Assembly: GCA_031987605.1 (NCBI GenBank)
Contig: DALZZF010000009.1
Location: forward strand, 49,119-113,118
Origin: JAFAGO01 sp031987605
GTDB taxonomy: Bacteria; Bacteroidota; Bacteroidia; Flavobacteriales; Weeksellaceae
DNA length: 64,000 nt
Reading direction: 5' to 3'
Shown here piece by piece: positions 57,087-64,000 of the stretch. The first letter of the stretch is position 1. Each line of letters begins with the position of its first letter. The position numbers and the translations under genes are program-made. Below the pieces are notes generated by a model. The model made no database searches. It saw only the letters and a program-made list of their open reading frames with translations, and was not told where the DNA came from.

Positions 57087-58940
57087 ATGGACTCTCCTAT
57101 TGCAATGAAAGCCCTGATTTTTCTGGGTGCTGCGATTATCATGGTTCCGTTGGTTCGCCGAATCGGGCTGAGTTCTGTGATCGGGTATATTTTGGGAGGC
57201 ATCATTATCGGTCCTTTTGTATTAAAATTAACCGGAAAGGATACCGAAGACATTATGCATGCCTCAGAATTCGGGGTGATTATGCTTTTATTCATGGTTG
57301 GTCTCGAACTGGAACCCAGAAAATTCTGGTCCATGCGAAAAAGAATTGTAGGTTTTGGACTTTCGCAAATGCTGTTGACCATCGGAATTTTATTTGTTGT
57401 TCTGATTCTTGCGAAATGGCGTTTTAATGAAGCCTTAACCGTTGCCATGTGTTTTGCCATGTCCTCCACTGCGATTGTGCTGCAAACTTTGCAGGAAAAA
57501 AATATGTTCCGGACAATGGCGGGAGAAGCCTCATTTATGACACTCCTTTTTCAGGATATTGCCGTTATTCCCATTCTTGCGATTCTTCCTGTTTTAGCAG
57601 GATATAATCTTACCGATCAAAACGAAACACACATGATTATTCAGGTTTTGCCGGAATGGCTGCAGCCTTTTGTCGTATTAATCGGGGTGAGTGTTTTGAT
57701 TCTTTTGGGTAAATTTATTTTCGTTCCTTTTCTTCGGTATGTTTCAAAATCGGGAATGCCCGAACTGCTTACGGCGACTTCTTTATTTTTGGTGATCGGC
57801 GTTTCTGAATTAATGGAAATGTCCGGACTTTCCGCAGCATTAGGAGCTTTCCTTGCAGGAGTAATGCTGGCAACATCCGAATTCAGGAATGAACTGGAAG
57901 CCCAGATCGATCCTTTTAAAGGCTTGCTTCTGGCAGTTTTTTTCGTGAGTGTGGGTTCAACCATTAACTTTAATATTATCGCGAAAGATCCCGTTTTCAT
58001 TTTCAGTATGGTAATTATGGTGATTGCCGTGAAATTTGCAGTTCTTTTTGCCATTGGAAAATTCTTTAAAATTGAGAACACTCAAAATTATTTTTATGCT
58101 TTTGCACTGAGTCAGGTAGGAGAATTTGCGTTTGTACTGCTCAGTTATTCTCAAAAATTATATCTGCTGAGTTCGGAACTGAATGCCCAAATGTTGGCCG
58201 TTACAGCCATTTCGATGTGTATCACCCCCATTCTTCTCATCATTCACGAAAAAGTGATTTCCAAAAAAATCAATCCCAACCATCAGGAATCACAGTTTAA
58301 TATTTTGAATTCTGAACGTCCACAGAAAAAAATAATTATCATCGGATTTGGGCATTTCGGAAGTACAGTTGGGCGTTTGCTGCGTGCCAATAAAGTTTCC
58401 GCCACCGTTCTCGATCATGATGCAGATCGTGTAAAACTACTCCGAAGTTACGGATTTACCGTGTATTATGGTGATGCGACAAGAATACAGACTTTACGTG
58501 CTGCAGGAATTGAGGAAGCACAGTTGTTGGTTTTGTGTCTGGACAATCCCGATGATAATAAACATATTGCGGAAATGGTTCGCGAACAATATCCCGAACT
58601 TAAAATTTTTGTACGGGCCAAAAACAGAAATGATGCATATTACTACCTCAATCACGGTATCGAAAATATTTACCGGGAAACTCTGGGAACTGCTGTAAAT
58701 ATGGCAGTAGATGTGCTTCATGAAACCGGAATGCGAAAATATGCCGCACGAAGATTGGCAAAACGTTTCACGTTAATCGATAAAAATTCCGTGAAAAAAT
58801 TAGCCAAATCAGCAAACTCCGAAGGTGAATTCCGGTTTAATTTTAAAGAAGCCATACAGCGCGAGGAAGAACTCCTCGCATTCGACAATATGAATTTTGA
58901 ATCTCATGACTGGATTGATAATGATGAAGAAGAGGATTGA
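57087..58940 (+). CDS. KefB/KefC-type K+/H+ antiporter
   Basis: 617 residues. Twelve to thirteen membrane helices of the CPA2 family (about 1-385; FMVGLELEPRKFWSMRK, SSTAIVLQTLQ), then a Rossmann-type RCK/TrkA-N domain with IIIGFGHFGSTVGRLL (about 413-428) and VLDHDADRV. A C-terminal acidic tail ends DNDEEED. Exports K+ in exchange for H+, normally gated by glutathione adducts in gamma-proteobacteria; the signal here is unknown. Paired with a KefF-like subunit upstream. Confidence 0.93.
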   Translation: MDSPIAMKALIFLGAAIIMVPLVRRIGLSSVIGYILGGIIIGPFVLKLTGKDTEDIMHASEFGVIMLLFMVGLELEPRKFWSMRKRIVGFGLSQMLLTIGILFVVLILAKWRFNEALTVAMCFAMSSTAIVLQTLQEKNMFRTMAGEASFMTLLFQDIAVIPILAILPVLAGYNLTDQNETHMIIQVLPEWLQPFVVLIGVSVLILLGKFIFVPFLRYVSKSGMPELLTATSLFLVIGVSELMEMSGLSAALGAFLAGVMLATSEFRNELEAQIDPFKGLLLAVFFVSVGSTINFNIIAKDPVFIFSMVIMVIAVKFAVLFAIGKFFKIENTQNYFYAFALSQVGEFAFVLLSYSQKLYLLSSELNAQMLAVTAISMCITPILLIIHEKVISKKINPNHQESQFNILNSERPQKKIIIIGFGHFGSTVGRLLRANKVSATVLDHDADRVKLLRSYGFTVYYGDATRIQTLRAAGIEEAQLLVLCLDNPDDNKHIAEMVREQYPELKIFVRAKNRNDAYYYLNHGIENIYRETLGTAVNMAVDVLHETGMRKYAARRLAKRFTLIDKNSVKKLAKSANSEGEFRFNFKEAIQREEELLAFDNMNFESHDWIDNDEEED

Positions 58941-59022
58941 AGAGATAAGGAAAAAGAGCCAGGGCAAAGGGAAAAAGTTGAAGAGCTGAGGCAAAAGGGA
59001 AAAGGGAACAGCCCAGAAAAAA
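58941..59022 (+). repeat. GAGCC-type repeat after kefC
   Basis: Begins at the base after the stop. It contains AAAAGAGCCAGGGCAAAGG (58952-58970), matching the units behind mscS at all but three or so positions, and two shorter variants. Same strand as the gene. Confidence 0.7.
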
Positions 59023-59024
59023 AT

Positions 59025-59056
59025 GAAAAAAGTTACAGGCAATACACCTGTAACTT
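59025..59056 (-). terminator. Terminator of lectin operon
   Basis: AAGTTACAGG (59030-59039) and CCTGTAACTT (59047-59056); on the minus strand a T-rich run follows. Confidence 0.8.
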
Positions 59057-59088
59057 AAAAAAAGTACTTCTTATCTGGAGTTATTAAT

Positions 59089-59721
59089 TTATGGTTTCCA
59101 GAAACTCCATAACGTACCGTTGAATACCGCAAGCTGATGCGAAGTGGTATCATACACCATCATTCCTGCGGAAGGATTGATGATATTAAGATGCGGACTG
59201 GCTACTTTTGGAAGAATCATGGCTTTGTCGGTATCCGACAATACAAGAATTCCTACTGTGCTGTCAGCTGCGCCATTGCTTCCAATTACTGATTTTGCAT
59301 TTTCCTGCTCTTTTTTGTTATCCTGAACAGATGAATCAATATTGCTGAACTGGGTAATGGTAACATCATTATTTTCAGGATCCTTTACCGTTAACGGAAA
59401 AGTAATATCTCCTGTAAGATCAAACCAGTTTCCTGCTTTTCTGTATTTCATTTTCTTGTCCGAAAGATCAAAAATCAGCGTTCCGTCCGACACTGTTCCC
59501 TGCATTCCGCTATAACCAGCTCCTGTGCCAGAATTATAATCAACAGGAACATTGGCAACTGTTGATACCCATGGAACAATAATCCCTTTTACATTGTCTG
59601 TACCATCATAAAATTCCAAAGACACTCCGGAATCTGTTGTTAACGAGCTTTTACCAATAGCAACCTGAGAATTTACACTACAAATTGTGAACAGGGCGAG
59701 TATGATGAATATATTTTTCAT
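59089..59721 (-). CDS. Secreted protein with C-terminal GMMVYD domain
   Basis: 210 residues. Signal peptide ending SVNSQ (about 15-19). Beta-rich body of unknown fold. The last 45 residues (ILPKVASPHLNIINPSAGMM, then VYDTTSHQLAVFNGTLWSFW) form a short domain repeated at the ends of many Bacteroidetes surface proteins, and also found at the end of the next gene upstream. Third gene of the lectin operon, 19 bases after it. No function recognised. Confidence 0.75.
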   Translation of the reverse strand: MKNIFIILALFTICSVNSQVAIGKSSLTTDSGVSLEFYDGTDNVKGIIVPWVSTVANVPVDYNSGTGAGYSGMQGTVSDGTLIFDLSDKKMKYRKAGNWFDLTGDITFPLTVKDPENNDVTITQFSNIDSSVQDNKKEQENAKSVIGSNGAADSTVGILVLSDTDKAMILPKVASPHLNIINPSAGMMVYDTTSHQLAVFNGTLWSFWKP

Positions 59722-59740
59722 TTTAAATATTTTTTATTGA

Positions 59741-61585
59741 TTAATCAGGACAGCCGGTGGAGTTGAAACATTTCCAACTGTATCCTGTACGATTTACAGT
59801 ATAAATTTTGAGGCAGTCTGCTTCTTCATCATAGACCATCATTCCTTCAACAGGATTTTCAATGGCTTCTACCTGTGCAGATGTTGGAATTCGGTTGATG
59901 ACAAAGCCTTTTGTTTTCGATTCTAAAGCAGTCCACGCCCCTTTTCTTACCATTGGCCATTCATTCGTATTTTCTGCGCTGGCTCTTCCTAAAGCTGTAA
60001 TTCCGTGATTGGTATTTTGAGTGCTTCCGGTGGTTGCTGCAGGCTTGTAGCAATAACACGGAATAATATTCAAACCTGTTCCATGTCCAGTCATATAGGT
60101 AATATATTCTACAGACTGGGTTCCAATAATTTCATTATCAGAATTGGTATTCCAGGAAATAGTATTAAAACTGTTACCATTGGTCAGAATTAAAGGATAA
60201 AGCGGTCCACCAGATATTTTACTTCCATATAAGCTTATATTTCCGTTTGGTGCAATTGTGACACGGATAATCGGTGCATCTGCATTTCCGATTAGATTGT
60301 ATATGAAATCGGTATTCGTTTCATATTGATCTCCATCAGCAAATTCTACATTAATCCCTGAAGTACCATCAGACTGAAATTGGATTTCTTCTGTTGCAAG
60401 CTGCGTACCGTTAATGGTTAAATTAAATGAATTGTCCAGTGTATAAATATCAAAATAAAAACCATATGTAGTCGCGGGTTGATCAAACTCTACCGCTGTT
60501 CCATTCGACAATGAAAAATCTTCTCCATCTACTTCTTTTACGCATACATCGGTACACTTGTTTACATCCTCATTATAGGCGCTACCAATTCCTTGTCCGC
60601 CATGAGCAAAAACAGGTATTCCGTTGGCATCAACTGGTCCCATTATACTTCCGTCTGCATTAAGTTGCAAAGCATCAACAAATCCATCTCCTTCCAATGC
60701 ATCAAAACAGCCATCATTATCGGAATCTAAATCCAGATGATTGGGAATTCCATCGTTATCCGTATCAAGGAAAAATGGTAAATCTTCACAAAGATCTGCA
60801 AAGGCAACACGCTGATCATTTGTGTAAAGTCCTGTAGAAGCAGTGTAGCCAAAATAAGCAGTTGTTCCATTCAGATATTCTGTTATCGGATGTTCAGTGG
60901 TGAAGGTATAGATTCCTGCATTCGCACCGTCCACCGTGTAGGACAATGTATGTGTACCAACATTCCAGGTAATAATCACATTGTGCCAGGTTCCGTCTTC
61001 TACATTTCCTCCTGTCCCAATGGCAATTGGCGCAGTAAGCGCTGCACCGGTTGACGTTACCCAAATCGACCCGTGATCTTGTGCTATATCGTTACCGCCC
61101 ATTGTTCCGCCCATATATGCATTGTCGTAAGTGTCAATTTCCAAGGCAATACCGTTTGATATTTGATAAGCTCCCATACCTCTTCCTGTTATTCCGTTTG
61201 CAGAAGTGCCATTTGGATCGTTATGGAATACCGCTGTGAAACCATCAGCCCCGTTATTATTTTTAGTTCCTGCATAAAAGTTGTATCTCAGCGTAAAACT
61301 TGCAGCGAAATCTACTTTTCCTTTTGACCATATTTGACCTGCTTTCCCACCTTCATCGGGAGTTAACTGAACTTCATAGGTGTATGTAGATAGATTTGTG
61401 GTGGGTAAATTTGCATTTCCATTAATTGCAAAAACACTGCTTAGATCGGTAATTCCTGCAATTCCTCTTTCCACACAGTCAGGAATTCCGTCATTATCCG
61501 AGTCTAAATCCTGTGCGAAAGAATGCAAAGACATTGCACAGCACAAGAATAGCGCTAATATATTTTTAGGTAAATTAGTTATCAT
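59741..61585 (-). CDS. Secreted L-type lectin with thrombospondin type 3 repeats
   Basis: 614 residues. Signal ending LHSFAQ (20-25). TSP3 Ca2+ motif DSDNDGIPDCVERG (28-41), then a concanavalin-like L-type lectin domain (about 45-262) with GADGFTAVFHND and EIDTYDNAY ligands, more TSP3 repeats (DTDNDGIPNHLDLDSDNDGC, about 271-290), a beta-rich middle, and a C-terminal GMMVYDEEADCLKIY domain. Extracellular, likely glycan-binding and calcium-dependent. It has no recognisable type IX sorting domain; the export route is not known. Confidence 0.85.
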   Translation of the reverse strand: MITNLPKNILALFLCCAMSLHSFAQDLDSDNDGIPDCVERGIAGITDLSSVFAINGNANLPTTNLSTYTYEVQLTPDEGGKAGQIWSKGKVDFAASFTLRYNFYAGTKNNNGADGFTAVFHNDPNGTSANGITGRGMGAYQISNGIALEIDTYDNAYMGGTMGGNDIAQDHGSIWVTSTGAALTAPIAIGTGGNVEDGTWHNVIITWNVGTHTLSYTVDGANAGIYTFTTEHPITEYLNGTTAYFGYTASTGLYTNDQRVAFADLCEDLPFFLDTDNDGIPNHLDLDSDNDGCFDALEGDGFVDALQLNADGSIMGPVDANGIPVFAHGGQGIGSAYNEDVNKCTDVCVKEVDGEDFSLSNGTAVEFDQPATTYGFYFDIYTLDNSFNLTINGTQLATEEIQFQSDGTSGINVEFADGDQYETNTDFIYNLIGNADAPIIRVTIAPNGNISLYGSKISGGPLYPLILTNGNSFNTISWNTNSDNEIIGTQSVEYITYMTGHGTGLNIIPCYCYKPAATTGSTQNTNHGITALGRASAENTNEWPMVRKGAWTALESKTKGFVINRIPTSAQVEAIENPVEGMMVYDEEADCLKIYTVNRTGYSWKCFNSTGCPD

Positions 61586-61608
61586 ATAATTATTATTTAT
61601 TAAAAATT

Positions 61609-62280
61609 TTAAATGGTTTTCGGAAAGGAATCCGAAAAAAATATTGGCTTGAAAACATCCTTCTCTGGTGGAGCGCGGGCTTTCAATATCCGATGAAAAC
61701 AGGAATCATGTTGTTTATCAACATAAGCGTTTAGTTCTTCACCGGAAAAAATAGTAGTGATTGTTCTGCTATTAGTATCCGAAAAAAATCCGACAATTTT
61801 TTTTGTCGAAGTTGGTTCTGTAGCTGTAGTAATCTTATGCTTTGTATCCGAAAAAAAACGGTGTTTGTGGTCAGAAGAATATTTGAAAGTATTTTTATAT
61901 TCAGTCGTTTTTACCCGAACCTGTTTTTTTGAAGACTTCTTTATTTTACTTTCTTTAATAAAAGTATTTTGCTTGTTTTCTTTTGGTTCAGGAATATATA
62001 CCAGTTCTACTCCTGAAGGTAAATTGGTAACTATTGCATCTTTGGTGATATAGATTACCGATTTCTTTTCAGGATGTTTTTTTATAGTTTTACCTTCCGA
62101 AACCTGAATTATACTATCGTATTTTACCGGCGTTTTTTCTTGAATGAAAATTTTCGCATCACCATTAATATAAATCTGTGCGGGGGAAAAATAAAAACAC
62201 AGCAACAGCCAGAAAACCATCTGAACTTTCCCTGAGAACAAGGAAATTGTCGATATTTTTTTTTCTGAATGCTTAAACAT
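61609..62280 (-). CDS. Unrecognised basic protein with FFSDT repeats
   Basis: 223 residues. A hydrophobic segment (about 22-34) ends SPAQ, so Met21 or the first Met could open a signal peptide. The mature part is Lys/Thr-rich and low in hydrophobic core, with the same pentapeptide near 142-146 (FFSDT), 165-169 (FFSDT) and 214-218 (FFSDS). Not recognised. First gene of the three-gene lectin operon, 23 bases before the lectin gene. Confidence 0.65.
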   Translation of the reverse strand: MFKHSEKKISTISLFSGKVQMVFWLLLCFYFSPAQIYINGDAKIFIQEKTPVKYDSIIQVSEGKTIKKHPEKKSVIYITKDAIVTNLPSGVELVYIPEPKENKQNTFIKESKIKKSSKKQVRVKTTEYKNTFKYSSDHKHRFFSDTKHKITTATEPTSTKKIVGFFSDTNSRTITTIFSGEELNAYVDKQHDSCFHRILKARAPPEKDVFKPIFFSDSFPKTI

Positions 62281-62499
62281 GATGGTTTATTATTACACTA
62301 ATAATTTTAGTTGTTTTAAAATTCAATACTTTTGTACGCTTTACAAATAAGGATACTTCAGTACTAAAAAATTATACTGCCTTCCGAAATAATTTTCGAA
62401 TCATCATTTTATATTGTGTAAGGAATGAAACTCGTTTCTGCAACTAAATAAACAGGAAAATACATGAGTTTCATGAATAAGGGGATTCATATAGTGCGG
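62281..62499 (-). other. Long 5' untranslated leader of lectin operon
   Basis: About 215 bases between the promoter and the first ATG. Contains ATGAAACTC (62425-62433) and GAGTTTCAT (62466-62474), a 9-bp inverted repeat with a 32-base loop. No riboswitch family is recognised. Confidence 0.5.
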
Positions 62500-62530
62500 C
62501 AAAGGTAGTATAATTGTATAAAAGTACCAA
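62500..62530 (-). promoter_or_regulatory. Consensus -33/-7 promoter of lectin operon
   Basis: Minus strand TTG (62530-62528), 20 bases, TACCTTTG (62507-62500): an ideal Bacteroidetes promoter. Confidence 0.75.
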
Positions 62531-62683
62531 TCTCTACTTGGATAATTAAACAATTTTTTAACATTAAGAAAGCAAATAGTCGGTGCTTTACAGATTGACT
62601 TAACAAATTGTTTATATTACAAAATGATTAAATTAAGCCTTGCCATTTTCTATCTATAGCACGAATTGCATTTCACGTCATAA

Positions 62684-62714
62684 TTTAATTGTAATAAAAT
62701 TTGTTACAATTAAA
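62684..62714. promoter_or_regulatory. 11-bp palindrome, candidate Rrf2 operator
   Basis: TTTAATTGTAA (62684-62694), 9 bases, TTACAATTAAA (62704-62714). It ends 10 bases before the -7 box and so covers the -33 region of the rrf2 gene. Confidence 0.6.
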
Positions 62715-62723
62715 AAAAGATTA

Positions 62724-62731
62724 TATCTTTG
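62724..62731 (+). promoter_or_regulatory. -7 box of rrf2 gene, 4 bases before ATG
   Basis: TATCTTTG, then CCCT, then ATG: leaderless candidate, as for recR. Confidence 0.6.
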
Positions 62732-62735
62732 CCCT

Positions 62736-63146
62736 ATGAATAATACCAGATTTGCGACGGCAATCCATATCATGACTTTGCTGGCGATGTTTCCGGAAGA
62801 CTGGCTTTCTTCGGAATATATTGCGGGCAGCATTCGGATAAATGCCGTAGTTGTGCGTCGGGAAATATCCGTACTGAAAGATGCCGGACTTCTGGAATCC
62901 AAAAAGGGGAAAGAAGGGGGTTGCAGGTTGGCAAAAAATGCCACAGAAATTCACTTATCGGAAATTTTTGCTGCCATTCAGAATTCTGAAATTTTAGGAA
63001 AGAAAAACCATTCTCCAAATCCTGAATGTGCGGTTGGCAAAAACATCAATCAACATCTGGATGGTCTTTTTCAGGATGTAAATCATGCCGTTCTTAACTT
63101 GTTAAATGAAAAAACATTGGCTGAATTTGTAGAAAATTTTAAATAA
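62736..63146 (+). CDS. Rrf2-family transcriptional regulator (YwnA type)
   Basis: 136 residues from ATG 62736. Winged helix-turn-helix: FATAIHIMTLLAM, SSEYIAGSIRINAVVVRREI and LLESKKGKEGGCRLAK. Only two isolated cysteines lie in the C-terminal half, so there is no three-Cys Fe-S site as in IscR or NsrR; this is the cluster-free YwnA-like group. An 11-bp palindrome overlaps its promoter, fitting autorepression. The NAD(P)-binding gene follows after 25 bases, as ywnB is paired with ywnA in Bacillus. Confidence 0.92.
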   Translation: MNNTRFATAIHIMTLLAMFPEDWLSSEYIAGSIRINAVVVRREISVLKDAGLLESKKGKEGGCRLAKNATEIHLSEIFAAIQNSEILGKKNHSPNPECAVGKNINQHLDGLFQDVNHAVLNLLNEKTLAEFVENFK

Positions 63147-63171
63147 TCTAATCATATTAAATTTTAACAAA

Positions 63172-63825
63172 ATGAAAAAAATAGCAGTAATCGGAGCAAC
63201 CGGATTTGTTGGTTCTCATGTGGTAAAAGAGTTGGATAGCAGAGGATATAAAGTGGAAGCCATTGCAAGAGACACCTCAAAAGTTCCGGTAGATCAGAAT
63301 GTAACCGCAGTAAGTGCAGATGTAAACAATGTGGATGAGCTTGCCGGGAAATTGGCAGGTGCCGATGCCGTAATCAGTGCATTCAATGCAGGATGGAGTA
63401 ATCCGAATTTGTATAATGATTTTCTAAACGGTGCAGAAAATATTGAAGCAGCAGTGAAAAAATCAGGAGTGAAACGTTTTATTGTTGTAGGTGGCGCAGG
63501 AAGTCTTTATACGCCGGATGGAACGCAAATTGTAGATTCCCCTGAATTTCCGGCAGCCATTAAACCCGGGGCACTCGCTGCCAGAGATTATCTGGATATT
63601 ATTAAAAAAGATAAAGATTTAGACTGGACCTATTTCAGTCCTGCTCCTGAAATGCATCAGGGAACTTCCGGAGTTCGCAAAGGAACCTACAGAACTTCTC
63701 TGGAAACTCCCGTTGTTGATGAAAACGGAAAAAGTATACTTTCTGTTGAAGATGTTGCCGTAGCTTTAGTTGATGAGTTGGAAAATAATCACTTTATCCA
63801 GAAGAGATTTACCGCAGCATACTAG
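63172..63825 (+). CDS. NAD(P)-binding atypical SDR protein (YwnB type)
   Basis: 217 residues. Dinucleotide loop AVIGATGFVGSHVVKEL (4-20) and a single Rossmann domain of the atypical SDR, NAD(P)H-binding group; SAFNAGWSNPNLYNDFLNGA and FSPAPEMHQGTSGVRKGTYR are family-like stretches. The classical YxxxK pair is not in place. Likely an NAD(P)H-dependent reductase or redox sensor controlled by the upstream Rrf2 regulator. Substrate unknown. Confidence 0.9.
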   Translation: MKKIAVIGATGFVGSHVVKELDSRGYKVEAIARDTSKVPVDQNVTAVSADVNNVDELAGKLAGADAVISAFNAGWSNPNLYNDFLNGAENIEAAVKKSGVKRFIVVGGAGSLYTPDGTQIVDSPEFPAAIKPGALAARDYLDIIKKDKDLDWTYFSPAPEMHQGTSGVRKGTYRTSLETPVVDENGKSILSVEDVAVALVDELENNHFIQKRFTAAY

Positions 63826-63871
63826 ATTTTTAAGAATCTAAAACAATTTACAAAAAAGATAAATAATTGAT

Positions 63872-63911
63872 AAAAAAGGTTTCGGCGCCTGCGGCGCCGA
63901 AACCTTTTTTT
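63872..63911 (+). terminator. Terminator of rrf2 operon
   Basis: 18-bp perfect stem: AAAAAAGGTTTCGGCGCC (63872-63889), loop TGC, mirror arm 63893-63910, ending in T run. The remaining 89 bases of the window hold nothing recognised. Confidence 0.9.
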
Positions 63912-64000
63912 ATTCTACAAAATCAGATTGCCTGATATTTACAAAGGATCAGGAACAAAACTTGGGGAGAAAGACTGAAAAAAATGTGAGATGATATTTT

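Noticed and set aside
62327..62334. TACTTTTG -7 box on the plus strand upstream of rrf2
   Set aside because: It is 400 bases before the gene, lacks a -33 TTG at the right distance and lies in the leader of the divergent operon; probably chance in AT-rich DNA.

Overview
The window looks like a chromosomal segment of a Flavobacteriia member, most likely family Weeksellaceae (Chryseobacterium/Kaistella/Epilithonimonas type). It is AT-rich and most units are preceded by the Bacteroidetes -7 box TAnnTTTG. It encodes the gliding-associated lipoprotein GldI, a PorP/SprF-type outer-membrane protein, many short-signal lipoproteins and a short flavobacterial-type arginine decarboxylase. About 68 protein genes are supported. 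I see no rRNA, tRNA, CRISPR array, complete insertion sequence or prophage. One 50-N assembly gap lies at 37200-37249.

Layout. 1-2.7 kb: leftward zinc-ribbon protein (cut by the window edge), Nif3-like protein and a RES/Xre toxin-antitoxin pair. 2.7-6.4 kb: a voltage-gated K+ channel with a zinc-ribbon tail, a cyclophilin-FKBP fusion lipoprotein, GldI and IlvE. 6.5-13.2 kb: MnmD, YjdM, an orphan ABC ATPase, a YceI lipoprotein, PheS, a DUF3108 protein and a ferredoxin reductase/ferredoxin pair. 13.4-22 kb: PepD operon, RecR and a glycosyltransferase, SecG, a UvrD/PcrA helicase and an MscS channel. 22-30 kb: a LuxR-type regulator, AsnC/EamA divergent pair, a HipA-like kinase/DUF3037/esterase operon, a GreA-like factor, LipA and a sodium:solute symporter. 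30-37 kb: flavin reductase/GNAT pair and an AraC-TolC-HlyD-MFS efflux cluster. 37-42.5 kb: a repeat-rich gap, two pirins, a DAO-family oxidoreductase and SpeA. 42.5-50 kb: thiamin pyrophosphokinase, cobalamin adenosyltransferase, nitroreductase, MurI, HemW, PorP/SprF, RluD and a PASTA protein. 50-59 kb: e(P4)-type phosphatase, Ddl, CoaD, TRIC channel, DHFR, LemA/TPM operon and a KefF/KefC pair. 59-64 kb: a three-gene secreted lectin/TSP3 operon, then an Rrf2 regulator with an NAD(P)-binding protein.

Most genes are housekeeping. The less ordinary material is regulatory or repetitive: (i) a luxR-mscS intergenic region that reads as a complete small attenuator-like transcription unit with a 15-codon ORF and a LuxR-like dyad; (ii) a duplicated three-hairpin palindromic element beside a pirin gene, one copy broken by the assembly gap at its central hairpin; (iii) a 175-bp MITE-like element with 19-bp terminal inverted repeats; (iv) short-word repeat arrays that begin at stop codons and always follow the orientation of the gene they trail; (v) a consensus promoter driving a possible small RNA downstream of an ABC ATPase; and (vi) several genes whose -7 box ends 3-4 nt before the ATG, suggesting leaderless mRNAs. 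These rest on reading the sequence by eye; none has been tested by database search or folding software.
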